A stretch of 37,021 nt of DNA from a virus. The notes below the pieces were generated by a model. It made no database searches and was not told the DNA's origin. It worked only from the letters and a program-made list of their open reading frames with translations. Positions within the stretch are counted from its first letter, which is position 1. The number at the start of each line of letters is the position of its first letter. Shown here piece by piece: positions 12,759 through 21,839 of the stretch. A program made the position numbers and the translations under genes. The stretch spans positions 1 through 37,021 of the IMG/VR virus record IMGVR_UViG_3300025889_000366. One strand, 5' to 3'.

Positions 12759-13525
12759 CCGACCACCTCCGCAGTCTCAATCTTGGGCAGCTTGGAGAGG
12801 ATCAGGTCAGGCTTGCTGATGACCTTGCTGGCCACATCAGTCGGGAGGTCGCGGAAGTTCTGGCCTTCCTTGATCTTGCCAGTGCTGACGAGGAACGCAT
12901 TGACCTCTTCCTCGCGAGCCTCGAACAGAGCCTCGAGCTTACCGATGACAGCAGAATCGTCGGCCTTCGTCACAGTGACCCTGGGCGCTTCAGCACCGAA
13001 GTCCTGAGCTTCCTCCGGGGTGTAGATGCCCATGACCACCTCGGGAGCGATCATGCGGATCGCCTTTGAGATCAGTCGGGCGCGGAGCATGGCGGCAGGA
13101 TCCTTCTGCCAACCAGAGCCCGGCTTCCCGGGATACAGGCCGGCAGCCTTGGCGTCGTCGAGCGAATAGCTGATGTCGATCTCGTTGCCATCATACTTCC
13201 ATGTAGCTGAAGCGATCTTGGCATCGAACTGCTTCCAGATGACCTTGCCTCCGCGGGCACGGTAGCCGGCGAGCATAGCGTCGGCCCGCATCGTAGGCTG
13301 GCCGTTGACGAGGTGATAGGTGCGCTTGATGTCGAACGGGCTCTTCTTCTCAGCCAGGCATTGCATGGCGATGATGTGACCCTGTTCGACCTTGGTGCAT
13401 CCGAACATCCCAGAGGACGAGATCCACTCTCCTAGCTGGGCGATGGCGCTGATGGGTTCAGCGATACGGTCGTAGACTTCATTGGCGGCCGAAGGGGCAG
13501 CCACTGCGAGTTGCATGTTGTTCAT
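12755..13525 (-). CDS. RecT-like single-strand annealing protein
   Basis: 256 residues. The central block has KRTYHLVNGQPTMRADAMLA, then GGKVIWKQFDAKIASATWKY. It is followed by W-QKDPAAMLRARLISKAIRM and APEVVMGIYTPEEAQDFG. This is the signature of a common phage RecT-type family, where W-x-K-xPxxML and 'GiYTpEE' recur. It anneals complementary single strands exposed by the exonuclease, giving phage recombination and end repair. ATG 13525 overlaps the stop of the HTH gene (ATGA), so the two are coupled. A C-terminal acidic helix (LEALFEAREEEVNAFLV) may contact partners. Confidence 0.8.
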   Translation of the reverse strand: MNNMQLAVAAPSAANEVYDRIAEPISAIAQLGEWISSSGMFGCTKVEQGHIIAMQCLAEKKSPFDIKRTYHLVNGQPTMRADAMLAGYRARGGKVIWKQFDAKIASATWKYDGNEIDISYSLDDAKAAGLYPGKPGSGWQKDPAAMLRARLISKAIRMIAPEVVMGIYTPEEAQDFGAEAPRVTVTKADDSAVIGKLEALFEAREEEVNAFLVSTGKIKEGQNFRDLPTDVASKVISKPDLILSKLPKIETAEVVG

Positions 13526-13707
13526 TTGTGTTTCGGTGCCGATTTGGTTGCCTGAGTCATCAAGGACTCAAGGACTTCACTGCGGACTCGGATGGTGCGT
13601 GCAGTGGCCTTGATGGCCGGCACTTTACCACTTCGTATCCACCGTCGCACCGTCTCGGCGTGAACCCCGAGTGCATCCGCCACTTGGCGGGGAGACAGCA
13701 GCTTCAT
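13522..13707 (-). CDS. excisionase/MerR-type helix-turn-helix protein
   Basis: 61 residues. KLLSPRQVADALGVHAETVR, then RWIRSGKVPAIKAT, is the classic 'sp.qvA..lgvh..TVrrWirsGklpaik' winged-helix DNA-binding domain of the Xis/BldC/MerR group, with a short basic tail. As the first gene after a palindromic operator it is a good candidate for the repressor or activator of the leftward early operon and of the methyltransferase operon, which carries the same operator. The ATG lies 8 bases after the -10-like element, so the transcript may be nearly leaderless. No integrase is present, so a role as excisionase is unlikely. Confidence 0.85.
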   Translation of the reverse strand: MKLLSPRQVADALGVHAETVRRWIRSGKVPAIKATARTIRVRSEVLESLMTQATKSAPKHK

Positions 13708-13715
13708 CGGGGACA

Positions 13716-13744
13716 GTGTTGCAACAGTTTGCTACACTTGTCAA
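13716..13744 (-). promoter_or_regulatory. leftward early promoter with TGTTGCAACA operator
   Basis: On the minus strand TTGACA (13744-13739), exactly 17 bases, then CAACACTG (from 13721). The perfect palindrome TGTTGCAACA covers the -10 position (13717-13726). This repeats the layout at 3214-3253. It lies in the 45-base gap between the ejection-protein stop and the HTH gene, so it should drive the replication/recombination operon. Confidence 0.65.
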
Positions 13745-13752
13745 CACCGAGT

Positions 13753-16344
13753 TTACTTCAAGAGCTTTCCTTCAGCGTAATCGTTCAGGATACGCACCAC
13801 TTGAGTCGTGGGTTGGCCCTCGGTGAGTTGCTGCAATCGATTCAACTGGGCTGCCCGATTGCGGAACCCGGTTGCACCACCTGACCGGGCCAAAATCTTT
13901 GACATGACGTCATACTTTACGAGCGAAAGCCAGTTGCCAACCATGTCTCCCAGGGCTCGTACAGGGCCTTTTGTCATGGCTGTGATCGGAGCTTGAACGG
14001 CGCCACTGATGACCCGTTCTTCGGCAGCACCGGTAACAGTAGATCCCGCCTGCCTGGCTGCTACTCGAGACTGCTCGAGGCGTTTGAATCCTGGTATAAC
14101 CTGATTCTCAATGAAGTTCATCGTCGTCGGTCCAACGATTTCCCGGTAACGACGCATCTCATTTGGATCCAGAACGTCAGACAACGCATCAAGCCGAGGC
14201 GATTTGCCAAGTTTATCAACGTTGATCAGAAGCTCGTTGATCGCATTGGCACGAGCCTGAACGAGCGCCTCGGCCGCCTCTTTGCTTCCTGCCTGTCCGC
14301 CAGTTCCAATGGCCTTCCGCTCAAGGGCATTCACGACCGACTTGATGTCGGCCACATCCTTGAGGTCCTGCAGCGCACGAACCCCAATGGCATTCCCGAT
14401 CGGGGTTCTGCTGTTGATTGCTTGGACAATCGTGTCGAGCCCTGGCTTGGCATCCCTAAACGCCTTGAACCGGATGAGCGTATTCAGATCATCCATGGAT
14501 CCGAGACCAAGCTGCTTCAAGGCTCCTGGGCTCTGTGACTCAACCTGGCCAGCGAGTTCAGCCAGCTTTTGGAAATTAACTACGACCTGATCTCCCGGGC
14601 GAGTGATCACCTGATTGAGCAGCCCTTCACGCAGCGCATCGCGAATCGGAGCAGTATCCGGAACACCGGCAACACCCTGCTTCTTCAAACCCTCGAACAA
14701 GTCGATCAGATTGGTATACGAAGGTGCTTCCAGACCCTCTTCAGCAACCTCTCCAGCCATTCGAGACGCAGTGGTTCCGGGTTTCGCACCACGAACCATG
14801 AATGCGCTTTCGACGCCGTAGTTCTCGAACTTAGGCCGGAACTCAGAGTAGAACTTGTTGGCCTTGAACAAGGCATTCGCACCAGCAGGCGACATCACCG
14901 AAGCAGCCTGATCGTTGATGGTGTCAGTGATCTTTGATGCGATGGATTTGAGTGCGGCCTGAGCCTTTGTTCCGAATGCGGCGCCCTGAGTTTCGGCTGC
15001 GTTGTACAGATCCTCCCTGATCGATCGAAGTTCTGCGAGAGACGCTGGGCTACGGCTGTCCAAAACCGCCATCAGCTTTCCAAAGTACGGAGTAAACTCC
15101 TTGATGATCTGTCCGCCGGCGGTGATGGGTGAGTCGCTGAATGCCTTGGCGACTTCATCTCCAACAGATGTTCCACTTCGTCCAGCAGGCGCGAGAATGT
15201 TGAACCCGGCTTTTGCGGTATCGATGTTTGGATCACTGAACAGCACATCCGCTTGATCCGAAAACGCCTTCTTGGCCTGCATGGTCGCAGACTCAATGCC
15301 TTTGCCTGCTTTGATCTTCTCGAAGACTCCAGAGTACTCCGGGCGACCGCCTTTCATGGTATAACGACCCATGAATCCGGTTGTGATCGCGTCTTCGAGA
15401 TCCTTCTCAGCTTTACTGAGTGTATCTTGAACAACTTGCTCCCTAGCCCCTCCTTGCACCAGTTTAAGAGCTTCACGCGCTTTGGAAACTTTATCAGCGG
15501 CTGCGAGCAGGTCAGTACGTTCACGAACGCCCATGGCTTCCAAGGCGTTTGAGATCATGCCTTGAGTCTCTGAACGAGGTCCGCCACCGATCGCTTCGAC
15601 AGCATCTGCAATCGCTTGATTCTGGCGTTCCATCGCCTCAGTCAAAGACCTGCGTCCGACTTGAGAGCTGACACGCGCCTCGAGTCCTGCGTATTCAGGA
15701 AGTGCCTGGCCAAATGTCGGAACAACTCCAGGTCCGATCTTCTCAATCTCTTCAGCCGCTCGTTGCCCACGGAGAGCCTGATTCTTCCACTTGTCTATAG
15801 CCGATTGTCCAAGACCGAAAGCACCACCTGTGACAGCCGGAATACCACCATAGACAGCAACGTCTCTCAGAGCGGTCTCTTTATTGATGTCGCCTCGAAC
15901 TCCAGCACCAGTAAGTCCTGCAGCTCCAGTTCCCAAGGCGTATCGTAGGCCAGCCAGCGTGCCTTTGGTTGGAGGGACTGCGCTTTCGATTCCAGCAGCA
16001 AGTTCCTCACGAAGAGCTTCCGGAGAAGTGACGTCCTTACCCTCTAGCTTCCGAGCAAATCCTTTCCCAAATACCGCAGACAACGCAGGAATCATGGCCT
16101 GCTGAAGTGCGCTTCGGCCTCTGGTTGCGATTCCGGCTGCCAAAGGAAGTCCATATTCCACGACTTTCGCTCTGGCTTCAGCGGGCGTTTCCATTCCCAT
16201 GGTTGTTGACGTGGGAATAGCTGCACCGCCACCTACTGGAGATGCCCCTGGAGTGTATCTAACTGGAGCAGGACCAATCTGCTCCTCGGCCAGCAACGCC
16301 CTGAGATCCTGAAGTTCCTGAAGCTCTTCTGGGGTAAGTGCCAT
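13753..16344 (-). CDS. large internal virion / ejection protein candidate
   Basis: 863 residues, Ala/Gly/Lys-rich and mostly helical. An N-terminal LTPEELQELQDLRALLAEEQ helix is followed by a Pro/Gly linker. A Gly/Ala-rich region at about 60-185 (LPLAAGIATRGRSALQQAMI, LTGAGVRGDINKETALRD, VTGGAFGLGQSAIDKW) could interact with membranes. Long charged helices follow to the end. It is the last gene of the tail/ejection block, the usual place of the largest ejection protein in short-tailed phages. No lysozyme or transglycosylase motif was recognised. The assignment is by size, composition and position. Confidence 0.6.
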   Translation of the reverse strand: MALTPEELQELQDLRALLAEEQIGPAPVRYTPGASPVGGGAAIPTSTTMGMETPAEARAKVVEYGLPLAAGIATRGRSALQQAMIPALSAVFGKGFARKLEGKDVTSPEALREELAAGIESAVPPTKGTLAGLRYALGTGAAGLTGAGVRGDINKETALRDVAVYGGIPAVTGGAFGLGQSAIDKWKNQALRGQRAAEEIEKIGPGVVPTFGQALPEYAGLEARVSSQVGRRSLTEAMERQNQAIADAVEAIGGGPRSETQGMISNALEAMGVRERTDLLAAADKVSKAREALKLVQGGAREQVVQDTLSKAEKDLEDAITTGFMGRYTMKGGRPEYSGVFEKIKAGKGIESATMQAKKAFSDQADVLFSDPNIDTAKAGFNILAPAGRSGTSVGDEVAKAFSDSPITAGGQIIKEFTPYFGKLMAVLDSRSPASLAELRSIREDLYNAAETQGAAFGTKAQAALKSIASKITDTINDQAASVMSPAGANALFKANKFYSEFRPKFENYGVESAFMVRGAKPGTTASRMAGEVAEEGLEAPSYTNLIDLFEGLKKQGVAGVPDTAPIRDALREGLLNQVITRPGDQVVVNFQKLAELAGQVESQSPGALKQLGLGSMDDLNTLIRFKAFRDAKPGLDTIVQAINSRTPIGNAIGVRALQDLKDVADIKSVVNALERKAIGTGGQAGSKEAAEALVQARANAINELLINVDKLGKSPRLDALSDVLDPNEMRRYREIVGPTTMNFIENQVIPGFKRLEQSRVAARQAGSTVTGAAEERVISGAVQAPITAMTKGPVRALGDMVGNWLSLVKYDVMSKILARSGGATGFRNRAAQLNRLQQLTEGQPTTQVVRILNDYAEGKLLK

Positions 16345-16345
16345 G

Positions 16346-17722
16346 TTATTGCTTTTGCAAGAGTTCGTTGACTCGACGTTCAGCCGCAGCTCGTTGCTCA
16401 GGTGTCAAACCGCCACGACTTGAGCCAGCAGGTCTAGTAGGTTGAGGTGCAGGAGCCGCTGGAGCGGCAGGCTTTTCCAATGATGGAGCGGATAAAGTTG
16501 ACCTAATCTTCAAATACTCATTCCGTTTATTCTGAACAGACTTCTTGAGGGCATCAGGAACAAATAATCCAAGATCTTCGTAATCCTCCTTGATGCTGTC
16601 TTTTGCAAATTGCCGATCAAGAATTCCAATCAAAGTAGGTAGAAAGTTTGCCGAATTTTTATTTCCGTAAAGGCTTCTTGCGCTTTCAAGTTCATTTCCA
16701 GTCAACGAAGCTCCAAAAAGATTCTTACGACGACCAGCCATGTAATCCTCAAATTCCTGAGTGATTTCATTGATCTGACTCCACTCAGGAGATTGCTGAA
16801 ATAGAGCCTGCCCTTGATTCCTTCTCCAAGATTCAAGCGAGTTGAAACTCATTGCGGAAACTTGGTTGTAATCTTTTTCTCCAACCAGCTTCTGAATTGA
16901 TCCAATCAGCTGAACACCCTTTGAATAACCGCTAGTCAATTCTCTTAGGTTCTTCCTCTCATCTGTACTGATTGTATTCAGAAGTCCAACCTGAGACCTG
17001 ATTGCTGGATCTTTCTGATAGGTATCAGGAAGACGTGGGAATATCTCCATGAGCTTCTTCTGATCAGGGACATCAGCTTCCGTCTCTTTTCTCCAGGCAT
17101 CAAGAGCAGCTATTTCTCTCAATTCCTGCCTCTGGCTTGCATCGGTTTTAATGGATTGCTCGTATTGAGCTTGAGCAATCTTTGACTGAGCAATGGCCTG
17201 TTCATCCGGAATCCTGGATGTATCCATGGGAGTCGGGAAAGCTCCTTGTCCCTGTAGAGCTTTAAGCATTGCTCTGGACTGCTGGCCACTCAAACGCATT
17301 GCAGCGGTCTGAGATGCTTCGGCACCAGCTCGTTTAAGCTGACCTTGCAGTTCGCCGACAGAAAGGTTTTCAGCAGGTTCAGTTCCAGTGAATCCACGCA
17401 ATTCCTCTCGAAGCCGTTTGATGCGATTCTGCTGAATCAGAGCATCCAGATCTTCTTTCCTCGCACCTTCAGGAATCAGCAAACCCTCCTCGAGGGCTGT
17501 CTGCATCTTGTTTCGGAACAAGGCCCGTTCCATACCGCGTTCCTGCGCTCGTTCCTGAAGCAACATCTGTCGCGCAGCAGCCGCCTCCATTGCCTTCTGA
17601 CTCTTGCCAGTGACGCCTCCATAAATTCCGCCCGTAAGCAGGTTCAAGATATTGGCGCCAACACTAGGCCGATATGCAGCAGCCTGCTCAAGCTCGTCTA
17701 CGTTTGGAAATTGAGTAGCCAT
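16346..17722 (-). CDS. internal virion protein candidate
   Basis: 458 residues. An N-terminal block of about 50 residues (AAAYRPSVGANILNLLTGGI, then YGGVTGKSQKAM) is clearly related to a block in the next upstream protein (17724-18140). The rest is helical and Gln-rich, with a Pro/Ala-rich linker near 410-430 and a terminal helix LTPEQRAAAERRVNELLQKQ. The DNA is visibly more AT-rich than its neighbours between about 16500 and 17200, suggesting separate descent. It lies between two other ejection-block genes; the stop is followed by the next ATG after one base. Confidence 0.55.
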   Translation of the reverse strand: MATQFPNVDELEQAAAYRPSVGANILNLLTGGIYGGVTGKSQKAMEAAAARQMLLQERAQERGMERALFRNKMQTALEEGLLIPEGARKEDLDALIQQNRIKRLREELRGFTGTEPAENLSVGELQGQLKRAGAEASQTAAMRLSGQQSRAMLKALQGQGAFPTPMDTSRIPDEQAIAQSKIAQAQYEQSIKTDASQRQELREIAALDAWRKETEADVPDQKKLMEIFPRLPDTYQKDPAIRSQVGLLNTISTDERKNLRELTSGYSKGVQLIGSIQKLVGEKDYNQVSAMSFNSLESWRRNQGQALFQQSPEWSQINEITQEFEDYMAGRRKNLFGASLTGNELESARSLYGNKNSANFLPTLIGILDRQFAKDSIKEDYEDLGLFVPDALKKSVQNKRNEYLKIRSTLSAPSLEKPAAPAAPAPQPTRPAGSSRGGLTPEQRAAAERRVNELLQKQ

Positions 17723-17723
17723 A

Positions 17724-18140
17724 TCAGAACATGTTCTGGCTCACCGGAGCCATGTTGTTTTGCTGAAAAGCGCCCGTCTGCATGGATTCTGGAGATGTGA
17801 ATGGTTGAGGAGATTGCGCTGCGATGAGACGACGCATGCGATCCATCAGACGCTTGTTCATCTCCTCTTCGCGGATCATGTCAGCGGCCGATCCAGCACG
17901 ATCCATCTTGGAGTTCATGCCGGTCGCCTCCCCGAGGATGCCTCCAGTCAGAAGGTTACCAAGACGACCAAGAACTCCGGGATCATAGGCGGCGATCTTC
18001 TTCAGATCATCCGTCTTCATGTTGGCCAGATCCGCATTCGGATCTTCAGGCGTTTCTCCGGGCTTCTTGGTCAGTGCGTTCAGAATCCCACCAGTGGCAA
18101 CATTTCCGATTCCTTTTGCGATTCCAGCGAAACTAGCCAT
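17724..18140 (-). CDS. small Gly-zipper virion protein candidate
   Basis: 138 residues. Two Gly-rich hydrophobic repeats, GNVATGGILNALT (about 12-24) and GNLLTGGILGEATGM (about 62-76), resemble membrane-inserting segments. The second sits in the block shared with the 458-residue protein. A charged helix with MIREEEMNKRLMDRMRRL follows, and a Gln/Pro/Asn-rich tail ends the protein. GGAGGTGA precedes the ATG, which overlaps the upstream gene by 8 bases. It is likely part of the ejected pore or channel; this is inference. Confidence 0.55.
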   Translation of the reverse strand: MASFAGIAKGIGNVATGGILNALTKKPGETPEDPNADLANMKTDDLKKIAAYDPGVLGRLGNLLTGGILGEATGMNSKMDRAGSAADMIREEEMNKRLMDRMRRLIAAQSPQPFTSPESMQTGAFQQNNMAPVSQNMF

Positions 18141-19446
18141 GGGTCACCTCCGAGATCTTTGAGCGCATCCACTTGGCCACCAGCTTCTGCAGCGTCGGCT
18201 TGTTGGCCAGCCAGCCAGCGACAGCCTTGGAATGCGTATTGTACAAATTGCGGAACCAGTCAGGAGCGAGCAGCTCTTTCCAGAAGTAGAACGCTTCCCA
18301 TTCGTCTGGAACACAGAGTCGAGCGACGTGGCAAATTGCAGCGGCTTTCCCGAGGTTTCCGATGACGCTCGAAACACCCTGGGCAATCGCCATAGGGCTG
18401 TTTGCCTGAGATGCTTGGAATTCGCTTTGAGCATTTTGAAGGGCAAACTGGGACCCCAACTGAAGAAGTTGGCCAGGGCCAGCCTGTTGCATTCCTTGGA
18501 TATATTGTCCCTGAGCGAATGGGGAGGCGCCTTGTTGCAGACCACCCAACTGAGCTGCCTGCGATACGATCGGCTGCAACCCGAGTGCAGACTGGATATT
18601 GGCGATGTTCTGCTGCTGACCAGCCGTGCGCTGCTGCTGTGCAGCCATCTGACCAGCGAACGTCTGCTGCGCTGCGGTATTCCGTTGGCCAGTGGCAGCC
18701 AGGATGTTCTGGAACGACTGCTGGGCCATACGGTTTGCCGTATCGCTGGTCGACTGACCAGATTGCAGCAGCCCAAGCGCCTGTGCTCGGCGCCGTTCGT
18801 CGGAGGCTTGAATGGCCTGCGAAACTCCAAGGGCTTCGCGCAGAGCCGCCGCATTGCCAAGGATGTTTCCAGTGGCAGCTCCTCGAGCCCGCAGAGCCTG
18901 CTCAGTGGCCCTCTGGAGTCCTGGAGGAAGTGAACCAGCCTGAGCCAGCTCACCTGCGACCTGCTTCTCCAAATCGGCCCGCATGGACGCCGTCATGCCG
19001 GTGTCCCGCATCTCGGCAGGAGTGGCTACGCGCTCGTACTCAGGAACTTCAGGGGCTCCAGTCTCAACCGCAGCCTTTCCAGACTGAAGGTTTTGCAGAA
19101 ACTGGTCGTAGAGCTTGTAACGCTCCGGGTCCGCAGTCTCGAGTTCACGCCGACGTTGGGCTGCAAACTCAGTTCCGTATTCCTTCGCAAGATCCAACTG
19201 CTTCTGAGTCAGCTCAGGAGCAATATCCGCCATCGCCCTGGCGATCTCGCGAGACACGTCGATGTCCGACATGCCACGGAAGTCCTGAGTGACTTGTTTC
19301 CCGGTGCGAGGATCGGTGTATGTGATCTCTCGTCCTAGACGAGAAGCAGCCTCGATCTGCCTGAGCAAAGGAAACGTCTCGGCCTGAGCCAAGACAGCTT
19401 CGCGGTTTGCTGCCGCCATATTTGGCGCTTCATAGTCACCACCCAT
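18133..19446 (-). CDS. internal/tail protein with conserved C-terminal phage domain
   Basis: 437 residues. The N-terminal half is helical (ELTQKQLDLAKEYGTEFAAQ). The centre is Gln/Ala-rich low-complexity sequence (AAQQQRTAGQQQNIANIQSA). The C-terminal 65 residues begin CHVARLCVPDEWEAFYFWKE and end VAGWLANKPTLQKLVAKWM. That end module, with a 'C-hA-r' start, aromatic residues and 'anKP', recurs at the end of many phage ejection or tail proteins. AAAGGATCTCCT precedes the ATG. It overlaps its neighbours on both sides. Confidence 0.65.
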   Translation of the reverse strand: MGGDYEAPNMAAANREAVLAQAETFPLLRQIEAASRLGREITYTDPRTGKQVTQDFRGMSDIDVSREIARAMADIAPELTQKQLDLAKEYGTEFAAQRRRELETADPERYKLYDQFLQNLQSGKAAVETGAPEVPEYERVATPAEMRDTGMTASMRADLEKQVAGELAQAGSLPPGLQRATEQALRARGAATGNILGNAAALREALGVSQAIQASDERRRAQALGLLQSGQSTSDTANRMAQQSFQNILAATGQRNTAAQQTFAGQMAAQQQRTAGQQQNIANIQSALGLQPIVSQAAQLGGLQQGASPFAQGQYIQGMQQAGPGQLLQLGSQFALQNAQSEFQASQANSPMAIAQGVSSVIGNLGKAAAICHVARLCVPDEWEAFYFWKELLAPDWFRNLYNTHSKAVAGWLANKPTLQKLVAKWMRSKISEVTHG

Positions 19447-19870
19447 AGGAGATCCTTTTGTTCGTCACGAGATTGAAGTATCGATCGAAGGGGTACAAGC
19501 GGTGAGCACCCGTAGGCGTATGTCTTCCGCCGAGCAGGGTCACATTCGGTGCATTCATCTTACAGAATCGCAGCATGCCCAGGAACAGCGTCTGAACTGC
19601 CATCGGCTTGGTCGTTGCCACAATTTCGACCCAAGCGATGTGTCCAGAATTGTCGGTCAGCCTTGGGTCATTTGCTTCGTTCTCATCCTTCAAGATGCGG
19701 ACGATCCCAACCCCGACGCATCTGCCCTCATCGACCACAATGCCCAACTGACGCTTCTCGTTGAAGAATGCCAGGAAGTTGATGAGTTGCTCCCGGGTCC
19801 ATCTCCGACACGTCGGCCACTTCCTCTTCAACACTGCTGCTGCTGAGATCAGTGTTGGGTGGGCCGTCAT
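19436..19870 (-). CDS. small protein with acetyltransferase-like fold (tentative)
   Basis: 144 residues, coupled to the upstream tail-tube gene by an ATGA overlap. The pattern GIVVDEGRCVGVGIVRIL (strand-turn-strand), HIAWVEIVATTKPMAVQTLF (strand then helix) and a final strand with YFNLVTNK resembles the core of GNAT acetyltransferases, though the usual Q/RxxGxG/A acetyl-CoA loop is not clear. Small proteins of this shape are known beside tail genes of short-tailed phages. It may be a virion component rather than an enzyme. Confidence 0.5.
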   Translation of the reverse strand: MTAHPTLISAAAVLKRKWPTCRRWTREQLINFLAFFNEKRQLGIVVDEGRCVGVGIVRILKDENEANDPRLTDNSGHIAWVEIVATTKPMAVQTLFLGMLRFCKMNAPNVTLLGGRHTPTGAHRLYPFDRYFNLVTNKRISYGW

Positions 19871-21837
19871 TGCTGCGGTTTGATGTTCTGCGGGAAGCCA
19901 GTGACGATGATCGATTGCACCGTCATCTTGCCATCAGTGCAACGTTGCTTGAACTGGATCGAGTTCCAACGGCCCTTCGAGATCAGGTTGTAGGACTTCT
20001 GATACTTGTAGGTGTTGTATGGAACGATGACCTTGTTGTCCAAGCTGGTGAAGGACCCACTCATGTTGAGCGAGTAGCTCCATGAGATCTCAGGAGACCA
20101 ATCGGAATACGGGTTGTCGGTGCTGAATTGCACGTTGTACCCGATCTTGTCGACCATCGGCTCGTTGAATGCGTACGCCTTGGTGACGACGGCAGAGTTG
20201 TAGGATTGGCCTGCATCCCTGAAGTTCGAGATCTTGGAAGGATTGAACCGAGTCTCCGGGATGTAGTCGTTGAAGATGTAGATCTGTCCCGGAGCGTTCT
20301 CCACGTTGGATACGGCTCCAGAGAACATGAGGATCTGCCCCATGTTTGAGAACGATGTCGGAATGAAGTCGGTGACCTGCCAATTGTCCCATTCACCCAG
20401 CCATGCCTTGGCCAACAGGTGATACACATACACCGTGTTGTTGTGCAGGATGTTGGTGACGAGAGTGTTGTCGTTCTCTGCTGCCAGGTTGTTGCCGTTC
20501 TCCAGCAGGATGTCATAGTTGCTGTTCTGGACCTGATCCAGGTTCTTTGGAACAGCCAGCATGTACCGATTGTTCCAGTAGACAGCGTCGCAATACTGAT
20601 ACTTGGACCTATCGATCTGCGACATGATGTCGCCGATGGGTGCGGAGATAGGAAGGCCAACGTCAGTCTGGGTTCCGGCCTGGATCTGAGCCAGTGATCG
20701 AACGCCGTCTCGAGCCAGGAACATGACGTCGGCGCCGACAGCGGCGATCGATCGGTGCGAGATGCAGCCTACGTTTCCGCTGATCAGAGACACGACCCAA
20801 TCAGCAGGATCTTCCTGCGGGTTGGCGTCTACAGCCCAGATGGATCGCTCCTTGAAGACGAGCAGCTTGTTCCCGAACCACGAGTAGAGTCCTGTGATCG
20901 GATCGCCATCACCACCGACGCGGACAGATCCAGCTGGGTCCCAAGACTCACCGTCGAGGATGTCCGAGAAGAAGAGCGTATCCGGATAGTTGGTGGTGTT
21001 GGCTGAAGCGCAGAAGAGCCGCTGCGTATGTGTCGTCAGGAAGATCGGCTGACTTGGCGGCGCAAGAGAGATGAATGCAACAGCATGCGACTGATTTGTG
21101 GTCGAGAATGTAACCGAAGGTGCAGTCGTGTATCCGCTTCCTGGGTTCGTAATGTTAACCGCAACCAGATTCCCGGCTCCAGATATCACGGCCACAGCAG
21201 TGGCGGTCGTTCCAGGACCTGGGCTTGGAGCCGCAATAGTTACTGTCGGAATGTCAGAATGATTATCACCTTGGTTGATGACATCGATGCGGCTGATCTT
21301 GCCGGCAGTGATCGAGCTGTTGGCATTCGCAGCAGTGATGTAGGCCAGTGCTCCGAAGCCATCGCAATAGTACAGCTTGTCGTTGAGCTGTGCGAAGTAG
21401 ATGTACTTGGCAGAGTCCGAGAACGAACTGCCTGCAATCAACGTGTAGAGGTTGTTCGATCCGGAGTAGTACAGCCTCTGGACGTTGTTGTTCGACACCG
21501 CAACGACCAATCTTTCGGCAGCAGCCGTGTCGAAGTAGAAACCGGAAACGATGTTGGCAGTGACCGGAAGATTGGAGCCCCAATACTCAGTGACAGACTC
21601 CCAGTTCGCCAGGATTTCTTCCCAGAGCTGGTTGATCGTATCCAGCCCCTTGAAGACAGTGCATCCAGGCCGGGTTACCAGATTCCCGAAGTCATCGTAG
21701 TCGAGGTTCAAACCATCTGAGTACGACGTGTTGGCGATGTTGTCTGGACGAGTTGCGCTGACCTGACCTGTCGTGAAGCCGTTCGTGCCATCCAACAGAA
21801 TCTCGTCGTCCAGGCTGTCGTTGGCTTTGAAAGGCAT
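19867..21837 (-). CDS. stubby-tail tubular protein B (gp12-like nozzle)
   Basis: 656 residues, beta-rich. N-terminal VSATRPDNIANTSYSDGLNL, then DYDDFGNLVTRPGCT, is the usual opening of podovirus tail nozzle proteins. FYFDTAAAERLVVAVSNNNV and later propeller-like repeats (LLVFKERSIWAVDANPQED, VMFLARDGVRSLAQIQ) follow. An inserted domain at about 185-255 has two 'NxGxxYTtxPxVt' type units (NQGDNHSDIPTVTI, NPGSGYTTAPSVTF). It is paired with the adaptor gene just upstream, as in T7-like phages. It would form the distal tail tube through which DNA leaves. Confidence 0.75.
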   Translation of the reverse strand: MPFKANDSLDDEILLDGTNGFTTGQVSATRPDNIANTSYSDGLNLDYDDFGNLVTRPGCTVFKGLDTINQLWEEILANWESVTEYWGSNLPVTANIVSGFYFDTAAAERLVVAVSNNNVQRLYYSGSNNLYTLIAGSSFSDSAKYIYFAQLNDKLYYCDGFGALAYITAANANSSITAGKISRIDVINQGDNHSDIPTVTIAAPSPGPGTTATAVAVISGAGNLVAVNITNPGSGYTTAPSVTFSTTNQSHAVAFISLAPPSQPIFLTTHTQRLFCASANTTNYPDTLFFSDILDGESWDPAGSVRVGGDGDPITGLYSWFGNKLLVFKERSIWAVDANPQEDPADWVVSLISGNVGCISHRSIAAVGADVMFLARDGVRSLAQIQAGTQTDVGLPISAPIGDIMSQIDRSKYQYCDAVYWNNRYMLAVPKNLDQVQNSNYDILLENGNNLAAENDNTLVTNILHNNTVYVYHLLAKAWLGEWDNWQVTDFIPTSFSNMGQILMFSGAVSNVENAPGQIYIFNDYIPETRFNPSKISNFRDAGQSYNSAVVTKAYAFNEPMVDKIGYNVQFSTDNPYSDWSPEISWSYSLNMSGSFTSLDNKVIVPYNTYKYQKSYNLISKGRWNSIQFKQRCTDGKMTVQSIIVTGFPQNIKPQQ

Positions 21838-21839
21838 GG

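Noticed and set aside
13522-13707. Excisionase of a lysogeny module
   Set aside because: The fold fits, but no integrase, attachment site or repressor pair was found; position and operator favour a transcription regulator.
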